DNA of 64,000 nt from Streptosporangium nondiastaticum (GTDB taxonomy: Bacteria; Actinomycetota; Actinomycetes; Streptomycetales; Streptomycetaceae). The stretch's first letter is position 1, and each line of letters begins with the position of its first letter. A program made the translations under genes and the position numbers. Location of the stretch: positions 32,719 to 96,718 of the forward strand of contig NZ_PXWG01000015.1 in the NCBI RefSeq assembly GCF_003011965.1, read 5' to 3'. Below the pieces are notes generated by a model, which worked only from the letters and a program-made list of their open reading frames with translations, ran no database searches and was not told the origin of the DNA. Shown here in pieces: positions 7,828-16,900 of the stretch.

Positions 7828-8945
7828 CAGCCCAGTTCGTTCGCGGTGGTCTCGGCTATCGCGGGCGAGCACGTCATGCCGCGCCCGCCGGGGCCGGTCA
7901 CCAGCCAGACGGCGTCGCGCACGCGCTCGCGGTGCACGACGCGGGAGGTGTCCACGCACTGCGCGTACACCCCCGCCCAGCGCCGGCGGACCTGCGGCAG
8001 GGGGCGGCCGAGGAGCGCCTCGGCGACGGAGGCGAGGTGCGCGTACGGGGCCTCGTCGACGTCGAACGCGAACGGCTCGGCGTACTCGTGGGTGTCGCCG
8101 ATCGTCAGCCCGCCGTCGGCGCGCTGCACCATGAGCAGCTGCATCTTGTGCTCGGCGGCGGCCGGGGGCTGTGCTTGGGCGGCGGCCATCGCGTCGAGGG
8201 CGGCGCCGTCGTAGGCGGGGTAGTAGCGGAAGCTGTCGGCGTCCGCGACGGAGGTGGTGAGCCGCTCGCCCAGCGGGGCCGTCTGCATCATCTGCAGCCG
8301 TACGCGGCGCACGGGCAGGTCCGGGGCGAGCTCGCGGGCGAGCCCGCCCAGCCAGGCGCCGGTGCACAGCACGACCGCGTCGCCGCCGTGCAGTTCGCCG
8401 TGGTCGTCGCGGACGGCGTTCCCGCCGGTGACGTCGCGGACCTCGCGCCCGCCGAGGAAGGTGTAGCGCCCGGAGCGGTGGAGGGCCTCTCTGAGGGCCC
8501 GCTGGGCCGTGCGCGGCTCGACGGCGGCGTCGCGGTCGCAGGCCAGGGCGCCGAGGAGCTCGCCGCGCAGGGCCGGCTCGGCCGCCCGGACCTCGCCGGG
8601 GGTGAGGAGCCGGAAGCCGCGGGCGGCGGCGTCGGGCCGGGCCAGGGCGGCGCGGGCGACGGCCAGTTCGGCCTCGGTGGTGACGGCCGTCAGCGAGCCG
8701 TTGGCCCGGAAGCCGAGGCCGGGGACGGCGGCGCCGATCTCCTCCCACAGCTCGCGCGCCCGCAGGGCGGTGGCCAGCTCCTCTCCCGCGGCACGGCCGC
8801 TGACCCAGATCAGGCCGAAGTTGCGGACGGAGGCCCCGCGGGCCTCCGCCTCGCGTTCGATGTGCACGACCTCGTGGCCGCGTTGGACTGCCTGCCAGGC
8901 GTGCATGGTTCCCAGCACGCCGGCTCCGATGACGATGACTCGCAT
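7824..8945 (-). CDS. FAD-dependent oxidoreductase of aminophosphonate loci (TIGR03364-type)
   Basis: 373 aa. The N-terminal Rossmann motif is VIVIGAGVLGTMHA, followed by the DAO-type body and a C-terminal FAD contact (GPGGRGMTCSPAIAE). Family knowledge: DAO-like flavoenzymes beside phosphonatase-like hydrolases oxidatively deaminate 2-aminoethylphosphonate or its N-methyl forms to phosphonoacetaldehyde, replacing the PhnW transaminase, which is absent here. ATG 8945 was chosen because the dinucleotide-binding motif starts right after it; no clear ribosome site is seen. It is the first gene of the catabolic operon, with a GntR/HutC-type operator about 75 nt upstream. The exact substrate is inferred from context. 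Confidence 0.82.
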   Translation of the reverse strand: MRVIVIGAGVLGTMHAWQAVQRGHEVVHIEREAEARGASVRNFGLIWVSGRAAGEELATALRARELWEEIGAAVPGLGFRANGSLTAVTTEAELAVARAALARPDAAARGFRLLTPGEVRAAEPALRGELLGALACDRDAAVEPRTAQRALREALHRSGRYTFLGGREVRDVTGGNAVRDDHGELHGGDAVVLCTGAWLGGLARELAPDLPVRRVRLQMMQTAPLGERLTTSVADADSFRYYPAYDGAALDAMAAAQAQPPAAAEHKMQLLMVQRADGGLTIGDTHEYAEPFAFDVDEAPYAHLASVAEALLGRPLPQVRRRWAGVYAQCVDTSRVVHRERVRDAVWLVTGPGGRGMTCSPAIAETTANELGW

Positions 8946-9019
8946 GACGTGAACGGTCGTCGGGGCGGGTGACGGGCGGAGGGCCGGGCGGCGAACCGGC
9001 GGGAAACGCGCCGCCAAAC

Positions 9020-9033
9020 TTGGACTAGACCCG
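9020..9033. promoter_or_regulatory. Candidate GntR/HutC operator in front of the phosphonate operon
   Basis: TGGACTAGACCC (9021-9032) is close to the TGGTCTAGACCA palindrome bound by HutC-subfamily GntR proteins (DasR, PhnF). It lies between the GntR gene at 9087 and the FAD gene starting at 8945, where an operator for the catabolic operon would be expected. Confidence 0.5.
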
Positions 9034-9086
9034 TTATCGTCCCGTGACACTTGGAGGTGTGGTCTGCCCTCCTCGGTCTCGCCGCT

Positions 9087-9875
9087 CTAGCTGTCTTCGC
9101 CGCGCAAGTGCGTGGTGAACGAGAAGCGGTCGCCCCGGTACAGCGACCGCACCCGCTCCAGCGGCCTGCCCCCGGTGTCCCGGGACACGCGGTGGATCAG
9201 CAGCATGGGCAGCGCGGGCGGCGTGCCGATCAGCAGGGCCTCGCGCGGCGTGGCCAGCACCGTCTCCAGCCGCTCGTCCGCGTCGCCGAAACCGATGCCG
9301 AGCCGTTCGCGCAGATAGCCGTAGAAGGAGGAGTCCGGCTCGAAGTCCGCGTCCAGGCGCGGCGCCCGCTCGACCGCCACGTACGTGCTCTCCAGCCCCA
9401 CCCGCTCGTCGTCGGCGAGCAGCACCCGCTCCAGGTGCCAGACGGGGGCCAGGGGTTCCACACCGAGGTCGGGGGCGAGAGCGGCCGGGCAGGCGAGGCG
9501 GTCCAGGCCGACGAGGCTGCGCCCCGGCCGCCGGCCCTGGCGGCGCACCCCCTCGGTGTAGCTGGCGAGCGCGAGCGGCTGCTCCAGCTTCGGGCCCGCC
9601 ACGACCGTGCCGCGCCCCCGGCGCCGCAGCCGCCCCTCCAGCAGCAGCTCGCGCAGGGCCTGGCGCACGGTCTCGCGCGACACCTCGAAGCGCGCGGCGA
9701 GCTCCCGCTCGGTGGGCAGCAGCCCGCCCTCGCCCAGCTCGTCGAGGAGCCCGGCGACCTGCGCCTTCACCGCGTAGTACTTGGGGATCCGGCCGTGTTC
9801 GGGGATGCCGGCGCGGACGGGGGCGCCCGGAGACCGGCCGGGCAGGCCGTGCGTGTGCATGTGCGTAGGGTCCAC
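9087..9875 (-). CDS. GntR family (HutC subfamily) regulator of the phosphonate operon
   Basis: 262 aa. An N-terminal winged helix is seen at about residues 32-95 (LLPTERELAARFEVSRETVRQAL), followed by a UTRA ligand-binding domain at about 115-255. HutC-type regulators usually respond to the substrate of the operon they control. The gene is 141 nt upstream of the FAD-hydrolase-transporter operon on the same strand, with a HutC-like operator in that gap. Start GTG 9875 has GAGG 9 nt upstream; ATG 9860 lacks one. Two further CTAG-centred words lie upstream at 9900-9927 and could serve autoregulation. Confidence 0.87.
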   Translation of the reverse strand: MDPTHMHTHGLPGRSPGAPVRAGIPEHGRIPKYYAVKAQVAGLLDELGEGGLLPTERELAARFEVSRETVRQALRELLLEGRLRRRGRGTVVAGPKLEQPLALASYTEGVRRQGRRPGRSLVGLDRLACPAALAPDLGVEPLAPVWHLERVLLADDERVGLESTYVAVERAPRLDADFEPDSSFYGYLRERLGIGFGDADERLETVLATPREALLIGTPPALPMLLIHRVSRDTGGRPLERVRSLYRGDRFSFTTHLRGEDS

Positions 9876-9906
9876 GGCGAGATCCTCGCATCCCGCCGCC
9901 GGTCCA

Positions 9907-9940
9907 CTAGCCGCACGTCACGTCTAGTCGCACGTCACGT
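9907..9940. repeat. 17-bp tandem duplication across a stop codon
   Basis: Two adjacent 17-bp copies (9907-9923 and 9924-9940) of CTAGNCGCACGTCACGT differ at one base. The second copy contains the stop codon and last codons of the small secreted protein at 9924. The duplication looks recent and also doubles a CTAG word near the GntR promoter. Confidence 0.85.
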
Positions 9941-10373
9941 CGTACAGCTTCATCGGAAGGCTGCCCTTCAGGCCCACGTACGCCGTGAGGTGCTTGTCCG
10001 GGCCGGCCTTCCACCGCGTGGTGACTGGGGCCCACCCCATGCCCGACGGCTCGGCCGTGACCTTGCCGACGACGATGTGCCGCGGAGCGCTCCGGGCGCA
10101 GAGCAGCACGTCCTGGCCCTTGGTCGCCGCGGCCTTCTGCCGGAGCTCCGCATCGACCTTGTTGATCCGGTCGGACGCGCTCGGGCCGTGCTGGCCGTAG
10201 AACTTCACGAGGAAGCTGTGGACCTGCGCCGCGGTGTAGTACTTCGCCCGGGCCGCGGCCACCGGCGCAGGACCGGCGGCGCCGGCCGTGCCCAGCACGA
10301 GGGCCAGGGTGCAGCCCGCGGTGACGGCTGCGGCACGCGAACGGTACGTGGACAGGGGCATGCGCCTGGGCAT
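9924..10373 (-). CDS. Small secreted protein of unknown function
   Basis: 149 aa. An arginine-rich start and hydrophobic segment (residues about 10-40, ending PVAAARA) form a Sec signal peptide; the mature part is about 108 aa. Two cysteines (LLCARS and the C-terminal VTCD) could form one disulfide. I do not recognise the family. Start ATG 10373 has AGGAG about 9 nt upstream; ATG 10361 is the alternative. The stop codon lies inside a 17-bp tandem duplication. It is monocistronic by spacing. Confidence 0.75.
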   Translation of the reverse strand: MPRRMPLSTYRSRAAAVTAGCTLALVLGTAGAAGPAPVAAARAKYYTAAQVHSFLVKFYGQHGPSASDRINKVDAELRQKAAATKGQDVLLCARSAPRHIVVGKVTAEPSGMGWAPVTTRWKAGPDKHLTAYVGLKGSLPMKLYDVTCD

Positions 10374-10508
10374 GGATCGGTCTCCTTCTCCCGCTTTGCC
10401 CCCTATCAGACACGGGCCGATGCCCGAAAGGTGCGGTACGGCTCGGGCGAGCGGTGGTGCGGAAGGCGGCGCGCGCCCCCTGAACCCCGCAAGCGCCCGC
10501 CGGCTCCT

Positions 10509-12035
10509 TCACGCGCCCGGTGCGGGCGCGCCCGCGACGGCCCGCCCCGCGATGTTGCGCGCCATGCCGCCGAAGACGACGGCGTGGAAGGGCGCCACGC
10601 TCCACCAGTAGGCGTGCCCGGCCAGGCCGTGCGGGCGGAACAGGGCCCGCTGCCGGTAGACGGCCCGCGACGGCCCGTCGGGAGCGACCGTCAGCTCCAG
10701 CCAGGCGCGCCCGGGCAGGCGCATCTCCGCGCGCAGCCGCAGCAGACGGCCCCGCTCGATCTCCTCCACGCGCCAGAAGTCGAGGGAGTCGCCGATGCGC
10801 AGGGAGTGCGGGTCCCGCCGGCCGCGGCGCAGCCCGACGCCGCCGGCGAGCCGGTCCAGGAGCCCGCGCACCGACCACGCCAGCGGGAACGAGTACCAGC
10901 CGTTGTCGCCCCCGATGCCCTCGACCACCCGCCACAGCTCCTCGGCCGGCGCGGCCACGGCCACCTCGCGGCGGTCCTCGTAGAGGCTGCCCCCGGACCA
11001 CTGCGGATCCGACGGCAGGGGGTCGCTCGGAGCACCGGGCAGCGACGCGGAGGACCAGCGGGTGGCCACGTCCGCGTCCCGCACGCGTTTGAGGGCCAGG
11101 CGGACGGCCTCGTCGAAGCCCAGCAGCCCCTCGGGCGGATCGGGGGCGTAGCGCGCGAAGTCGTGCTCGCGGCAGACCACCTCGTGGCGCAGCGATTCCA
11201 CCAGCGGCCGGGCGATGCTGCCGGGCACCGGGGTCACCAGGCCGACCCAGAGGCTCGACAGCGCGGGCGTGAGCACCGGCACCGGAAGGATCAGGCGCCG
11301 CGGGAGGTGCTCGACGGCCGCGTAGCGGTTCATCATCTGCCGGTACGTGAGGACCTCGGGGCCGCCGATGTCGAATCCGCGGTTGAGCTCGTCCGGCAGG
11401 CGGGCCGCCGCCAGCAGGCAGCGCAGGACGTCACGGACGGCGATCGGCTGGATGCGCGTGTTCACCCAGCGTGGGGTGATCATCACGGGGAGGCGCTCGG
11501 TGAGGTACCGCAGCATCTCGAAGGACGCCGAACCCGAGCCGATGACGACGGCGGCGCGCAGGTGCGCCGTGGGCACGCCGCTGTTGAGGAGGATGCGGCC
11601 GACCTCGGCGCGCGAGCGCAGGTGGGGCGAGAGGTCCCGCTCGGGCACCTGCCGGGGAGCGAGCCCGCCGAGGTAGACGATCCGCCGTACGCCGGCCTCC
11701 TTCGCGGTCCGGGCGACCGCGAGCGCGGCCCGCCGGTCCTTCTCCTCGAAGTCCGTGCCGGTGCCGAGGGCGTGCACGAGGTAGTAGACGACGTCCACGC
11801 CCTCGAACGCCGGGGGGAGGGTGCCGGGGTCGGTGACGTCCGCCTTGACGGTCTCGATCCGGTCGGCCCACGGCTGGTCCCGCAGCCGCCGCGGCTCGCG
11901 GACGAGGCACCGCACCCGGTACCCCGCCCCGAGCAGCACGGGCACGAGCCGCCCGCCGATGTAGCCCGTCGCACCGACGACGAGCACGTGGGACGGTTCC
12001 GCTGCGGTGCCGGGGGCGTGCGCGCTGGTGTCCAT
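10509..12035 (-). CDS. NAD(P)H-binding SDR fused to DUF2867 domain
   Basis: 508 aa. Residues about 17-230 are an atypical SDR/NmrA-like Rossmann domain (VLVVGATGYIGGRLVPVLL). Residues about 340-500 match the DUF2867 SRPBCC-like domain that follows it in this actinobacterial family (LWRVVEGIGGDNGWYSFPLA, GDSLDFWRVEEIE). The function is unknown; a role in modifying lipids or aromatic compounds is only a guess. Start ATG 12035 follows GTGGAG closely; a GTG at 12044 would add three residues. Confidence 0.85.
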   Translation of the reverse strand: MDTSAHAPGTAAEPSHVLVVGATGYIGGRLVPVLLGAGYRVRCLVREPRRLRDQPWADRIETVKADVTDPGTLPPAFEGVDVVYYLVHALGTGTDFEEKDRRAALAVARTAKEAGVRRIVYLGGLAPRQVPERDLSPHLRSRAEVGRILLNSGVPTAHLRAAVVIGSGSASFEMLRYLTERLPVMITPRWVNTRIQPIAVRDVLRCLLAAARLPDELNRGFDIGGPEVLTYRQMMNRYAAVEHLPRRLILPVPVLTPALSSLWVGLVTPVPGSIARPLVESLRHEVVCREHDFARYAPDPPEGLLGFDEAVRLALKRVRDADVATRWSSASLPGAPSDPLPSDPQWSGGSLYEDRREVAVAAPAEELWRVVEGIGGDNGWYSFPLAWSVRGLLDRLAGGVGLRRGRRDPHSLRIGDSLDFWRVEEIERGRLLRLRAEMRLPGRAWLELTVAPDGPSRAVYRQRALFRPHGLAGHAYWWSVAPFHAVVFGGMARNIAGRAVAGAPAPGA

Positions 12036-12044
12036 GGGCTCCAC

Positions 12045-12371
12045 GTTTCCCTACCCGTCCCCGGGTTGGTCGACGCCACGCAGTACCGCGCTCGCCCTGC
12101 GTGACAACGGGACCCGCTCCGTGTGAGGCCGCCCATGAGGCGCGCGTCACTTACGAAATGCGGTAGTGGACACGGCCGCGGAATGAGGGGGAGAGGGCGG
12201 TGAATTCCCGGAGCCTATGAACGCGGATAGTAGGTCACAGTGCTTGTCAGCGGTTTTCTCCGCCGCTAACAATTGCGGGGTCGCTGGGCGCCGTCGACCG
12301 AGGAACGGCGCTTCGTTATTGCGCCGCTTCAGGGCCGGGCGACATCCGCGATTGGAAGGTTCAGCTCACTC
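12045..12371. other. Intergenic leader region upstream of the transglycosylase-like gene
   Basis: 327 nt without a supportable gene. It contains a short inverted repeat (GGCGC about 12305, GCGCC about 12319) and ends in a GGAAGG word 12 nt before the ATG. I looked for the c-di-AMP (ydaO) riboswitch often found before streptomycete cell-wall hydrolases and did not find its conserved blocks. Confidence 0.4.
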
Positions 12372-13052
12372 ATGCGCTCCACCATCTCCGGCTATACCCG
12401 TCTCCCGAAGATTCACAAGCTCTCCGTCGCCGGCATTGCCGCGACCGGTGCCGCGGTCGTCGCGGTTGCCGTCGCCCCGAACGCCTTCGCCGCCGGCACC
12501 GCCTCCGCTCCGACCGCCGCGGTCAAGCCGGTCGCGTGGAGCACCAAGGCTTCCGGTGAGACGCAGCAGGACGCTCTGGAGCAGCACACCGCCGCCGCCG
12601 TCACGGCCGCCAAGGCCGACGCCGGCAAGGCGAGCGCCGACAAGGAGCGCGCCGAGAAGCAGGCCGCCAACCGCTCCACCGAGCGCAAGGCCATCGAGGC
12701 CAAGCCCGCCGCTCCGGCGAAGAAGGCCTACGCCAATAACGTGGACGGCTGGATCAGCGAGGCCCTGGACATTCTGCGGGCCAAGGGCATTCCGGCTTCG
12801 TATGACGGCATCAAGCGCAATGTGATGCGTGAGTCGACGGGTAATCCGCGTGCGATCAATGACTGGGACGTCAATGCCGTTAATGGTGTGCCGTCGAAGG
12901 GTCTGCTGCAGATGATCGACCCGACGTTCAAGGCGTATCACGTCGAGGGCACGTCCTGGGACATTTACGACCCGGTCGCCAACATCACCGCTGCCTGTAA
13001 TTACGCGGCCGACAAGTACGGCTCGATGGACAACGTGAACTCCGCGTACTGA
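12372..13052 (+). CDS. Secreted transglycosylase SLT-like protein
   Basis: 226 aa. Signal peptide 1-40 (VAVAVAPNAFA|AGT), an Ala/Lys-rich, probably helical linker (about 60-120), then a C-terminal lysozyme-like domain (about 121-226). The domain carries the SLT-type catalytic Glu segment NVMRESTGNPRAINDWD and GLLQMIDPTF. It is expected to cut peptidoglycan outside the cell. The C-terminal domain (from about 12780) uses many T-ended codons (AAT, CGT, GGT, GCT), unlike the N-terminal half and the neighbours. Downstream lies a strong hairpin at 13078. Confidence 0.88.
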   Translation: MRSTISGYTRLPKIHKLSVAGIAATGAAVVAVAVAPNAFAAGTASAPTAAVKPVAWSTKASGETQQDALEQHTAAAVTAAKADAGKASADKERAEKQAANRSTERKAIEAKPAAPAKKAYANNVDGWISEALDILRAKGIPASYDGIKRNVMRESTGNPRAINDWDVNAVNGVPSKGLLQMIDPTFKAYHVEGTSWDIYDPVANITAACNYAADKYGSMDNVNSAY

Positions 13053-13077
13053 TCCGCGACAGGCGGCATGAGCCACC

Positions 13078-13123
13078 GTGAGGGCGGTGGCACCCCGGAC
13101 CCCCGGGGCGCCACCGCCCTCAC
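13078..13123 (+). terminator. Strong hairpin terminator
   Basis: A perfect 14-bp stem: GTGAGGGCGGTGGC at 13078-13091 pairs with 13110-13123. The 18-nt loop itself contains CCCCGG/CCGGGG. It lies 26 nt after the transglycosylase stop, without a U-run, as is usual in Streptomyces. Confidence 0.85.
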
Positions 13124-13229
13124 GCACGTGCGAGGAGGACATGTGCGAGGAGGGCATGCGGGGGAGGAATGGACGGCCCCGGATGTGGCAAGCGGTGGAT
13201 AGACGACCGATGAACACCGGAGGCACGCG

Positions 13230-13772
13230 ATGTTACGGAACACCCTGCCCCTGACAGCAGCCGCCATGGCAGCGGCAATAGCGGCGGTGGCCGCCCCCGG
13301 CGCCGCGGGCACCGCCGCGGCCGCCCCGCCGGCCGCCGGGAGGACGCCGACCTGCGACGTCTCCGGCCTGCAGGCCTCGCTGTCGGACAAGGGCGGCCAC
13401 CAGAACGGCATGTCGCACGAGGGGACCGTGCTGGTGCTGACGAACACGTCCGCCCGCACGTGCGCCCTGCGCGGCTACCCGGGCCTGCAGCTGGAGGACG
13501 CCCGGCACAGGGCGGTCACGACGCACACCACCTGGGGAAGCACGTACTTCATCCCCGACCCCGGCAAGGACACGCTCCTCGTACGCCCCGGCGGCACCGC
13601 CGAGGCCGCACTGGCGTGGGCGCACGCCGACGCCCCGCTCATGGTGCGGGCCGGTTACCTGAGGATCACGCCGCCCGCCTCCCGCGAGTCATTGACGATC
13701 CCGTTCGAGAAGACCGTGACGAACGGCGACCTGTCCGTCACCGCCTTCGCGCGCAGCATCGACGTCTCCTGA
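13230..13772 (+). CDS. Secreted DUF4232-type protein with a TTA second codon
   Basis: 180 aa. Signal peptide (residues 1-33, cleavage near AAAA) and a mature beta-sandwich-like domain with a cysteine pair (PTCDVSG and RTCALRG). The latter resembles the DUF4232 family of secreted actinobacterial proteins (TNTSARTCALRGYPGLQL). The function is unknown. ATG 13230 has GGAGG 7 nt upstream. Codon 2 is TTA (13233-13235), the rare leucine codon read by the developmental tRNA bldA, so translation probably depends on bldA and growth stage. Confidence 0.85.
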   Translation: MLRNTLPLTAAAMAAAIAAVAAPGAAGTAAAAPPAAGRTPTCDVSGLQASLSDKGGHQNGMSHEGTVLVLTNTSARTCALRGYPGLQLEDARHRAVTTHTTWGSTYFIPDPGKDTLLVRPGGTAEAALAWAHADAPLMVRAGYLRITPPASRESLTIPFEKTVTNGDLSVTAFARSIDVS

Positions 13773-13981
13773 CCGCGTACGCGGACCGCCCCTTGCCACC
13801 GCCGAGGCGCCGCTCGCGGACGGCGCGCCGCCCGCGCCGAAAGGACACTCGTTCGGCGTAACGCCCGGTGGGCCGTCCGGGGTAAGTGACTGGTGGTACC
13901 CCACGGGTATCGGCGGCGCCCCGGATCCGCGATGCTCGCTCTTGCGAGCACCCGGTCCGGCGTACGGCAACAGGGGGCGAG

Positions 13982-16900
13982 ATGAGCACACCCGCATCGA
14001 TCCGCATTCTGCGCGGCACCGACCTGATGGACCTCTCCTTCGGCTTTCCCGGGCTGCGGCTCGACGACTCGGCGGGCAGGCGGCGGCTGGTCCGCGCGGA
14101 TCCGCAGCGGGACGGGCTGCTGGTCGTCACCTTCGGGCCGCAGCACGTGGTGGAACACGCGTTCAACGATCAAGTGCCGGGCGAATCCCGGGACCTGCCG
14201 GTCGACTCCCGCATCAGCGGCCGCAGCGTCCTGGTCTTCGAAGTCGGCCCGCAGGAGGCGATCGACTACACCGAAGACGGGCTGCTCGGCGCCATGGGCA
14301 GACTGCCCCTGCGCGTCGTGGACGCGGCCAGGGAACCCGAGCGGGCGCCCCTCACCGTGACCGTCCGGCCCGCCGGCGCCGAGGGCACTCCCGGCGAGGG
14401 CGCCGGCGGCCGGGACTCCACGGCCAGGACCCTCGCCCTCGTACGCCTGCTGCGCACCACCGCCGAACTCGCGGCGCGCTACGGGCTCCGGCCCACCCTC
14501 GAAGCCGCCGCCGCGGCGGGAGCGGTGATCGAGCCGTCCGGCGCCGGGCCCGATGACGGGGCCGGCTCCGACAACAGGGCCGGCTCCGGCGCCGATGCTG
14601 ACGCCGGCACCTCCGAAGAGGCGGCACCGGCGGTCGCCGCCGCCGGGCCTCAGGACCCGCTCGCCGACCCCGACCACCCCGCCACGGGCATCGAACTGCC
14701 CTACCGGCTCTACCTTTCGCCCTCCCAGAAGGGCCGCTGGATCCACCGCGGGGCGATCCCCGACCCGGCGCCGGGCGAGCGCGTCGAGCTGTGGCACACG
14801 AGACTGGAGGGCACCAAGGTGCGTGCCCTGTGGGACCGCGAGGGCGGCCGGGCGCCCGGCCCCGTCGAACCCCCGCCCTTCCGGCAGGCGCTCCTGCCGG
14901 AGGACCGGCACGACATCGTCGACCTCACCTCCAACTCCGGTCTCCGGGGGCCCGGCGGGCAGCCCTACGTCCCCAAGCCCGTCGACGTGGCCGTGCTGAT
15001 GCTCTCGGCCGTCGGCGGCTGGCTGGACAGCCTCGGGAGCTGGCCCGAACGCCCCGTGGGGATCTCGCTGTCGGAGTGGCGCAACCGCACGTCGATGGGG
15101 CGGGACCACTACGTCAGGGTGATGCGGGAGGGATACCTGTGCCCGTTCGGGCACAGGGCGGTCCTGGTCACGGTCACCGAGCGCAAGTTCAGCGATCCCC
15201 GCGCCGCCTACCTCAACCAGCGTGAATTCGTCGTGGTCCGCGAGCCCCTGCGCACGTACGACCCCTCGGTGCCCCTGCCGGGCAGCTCCGACCCGGCCGC
15301 CCCGCTGACGAACATGCTGTTCCCGTTCCGCAGCGTGCGCATCGACACGGTGGTGACGCCCGACCTCGTCCCGCCCGACGACCGGAAGAAGTTCTTCCCC
15401 GCGACGCGGACGGAGACCCCGTTCCGGTTCGCGGTCACGGCGGTGGACCACAGCGGACGGATCGTGGAATTCCGTACGCCGCTGCAGTTCCTCGACGAGA
15501 CCAAGGCGTCGGGCGCCGAACTCACCCGCGCCGTGGACGAGTACAACGCCCTGGACAAGAACCCGCCCAGGGCCGCCACCCCCGCCGCGGCCGTCGAGTT
15601 CCCCACCCTCTCCGGCGCCGACCTGCTCGGGCAGACCGTGGCGCTCGCGCCCACCCAGCGGGCCGACGACACCAGCCTCGACGTCGCGCAGATGGTGTGG
15701 GGCATGGCGGCCCCGCCCGCCCTCGCCGACCCGGCCGCGAGCGATCCGGCCCGCTCGAAGCCCGCCCAGTTCCTCCCCCAGCTCCGCTGGGCCAACGCCA
15801 CCGTGCCCGCCGTCCAGGCACTCGCCGGCCGGGGCACCACCGTCGTCCCCGTGGCCTACGCCAAGCGCTACGCCCTCTCCGGCTTCTCCCAGGCCGCCGA
15901 CCCCGTCCGGCTGCCCAACAAGGGCCAGGTCTTCCTCAGCCTGCTCACCCACGACAGCAGCCCGCTCAAGATGGACTTCCAGCAGCGAAGCGACCGCTCG
16001 GGCGGGCTCTCGGCGCCCAGCATCGCCGTGGCGGGGCTGTCGCGCCTGACGGGTCCCGTCTCCGGCGTCGCGGCCACCCCCCAAACCGACCCCCTGGACC
16101 TCATCGCGAACGGCACCTTCCAGCCGGACAACTACTTTCGCCCGCTGGACCTCTTCGACAAGATCGGCCCCAGGCTGCTCGGCCTGATCCCGCTCGCCCA
16201 GGTGATCAAGCTCGTGGACACGCTGGACAAGCCCCTGAAGGTGCCGAACTTCTTCACCGAGACCATCACCGCCGTCACCGGCTTCCTCTCCGACCTGCAG
16301 CGCGTCCGTGAGCTGATCACCCACGAGATCGACCGCTACCCGGCCGCCGCGCGCCGCGTCGCCGACACCGCACAGGTGTTCGTCAAGACCGTCGGCGACT
16401 TCATCGAGCAGCGGCTCCCCGGCCGCACCGCACCCCCCACCACCTCGATGCAGGACGTCGACAACGCCTTCAACGCCTTCAGCGCCGCCCTGACCGACCT
16501 CCTGAACGCCCTGCCCGCCGACGCCGACCCCGGGGTCCGCGCCCTGCTGACCCGCGTGCAGCAGCAGGTCGCGACGTGGACCACCGGCGCCGGGCAGGCG
16601 ATCGCGCTCCGAGAGGCCGTGCAACGCGCGGCCCAGGGCGCCAAGCTGCCCGAGACCGTCAACGCCCGCCTGGAGTGGAACCCCGAGATCCAGCAGTACC
16701 CGGCGACCGACCCCGTCTTCGTCCCCGAACCCGGCGGCCGCTTCTCGATCGTCGTCGACGTCCGCGGATCGCTGCGCTCCGACCTGACCGTGGGCGCGGA
16801 CATCACCTGCAGCCTGGAGAAGTTCAGCCTCCTGCTGATCCCGCCGCCCTTCCGGGTCCTCAAACTGACCTTCAAACACGTCCGCTTCGGCATGCGCGCC

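Noticed and set aside
7824..8945. Glycine or sarcosine oxidase
   Set aside because: The fold is compatible, but the neighbours (phosphonatase-like hydrolase, AEP-type transporter) make an aminophosphonate substrate more likely.
9051..12104. A 1,017-codon plus-strand open frame
   Set aside because: Shadow of the GntR, secreted-protein and SDR-DUF2867 genes on the minus strand; low-complexity translation.
12100..12371. ydaO (c-di-AMP) riboswitch before the transglycosylase-like gene
   Set aside because: The region ends in a CAGCTCACTC word that recalls the aptamer's tail, but the other conserved blocks are absent.
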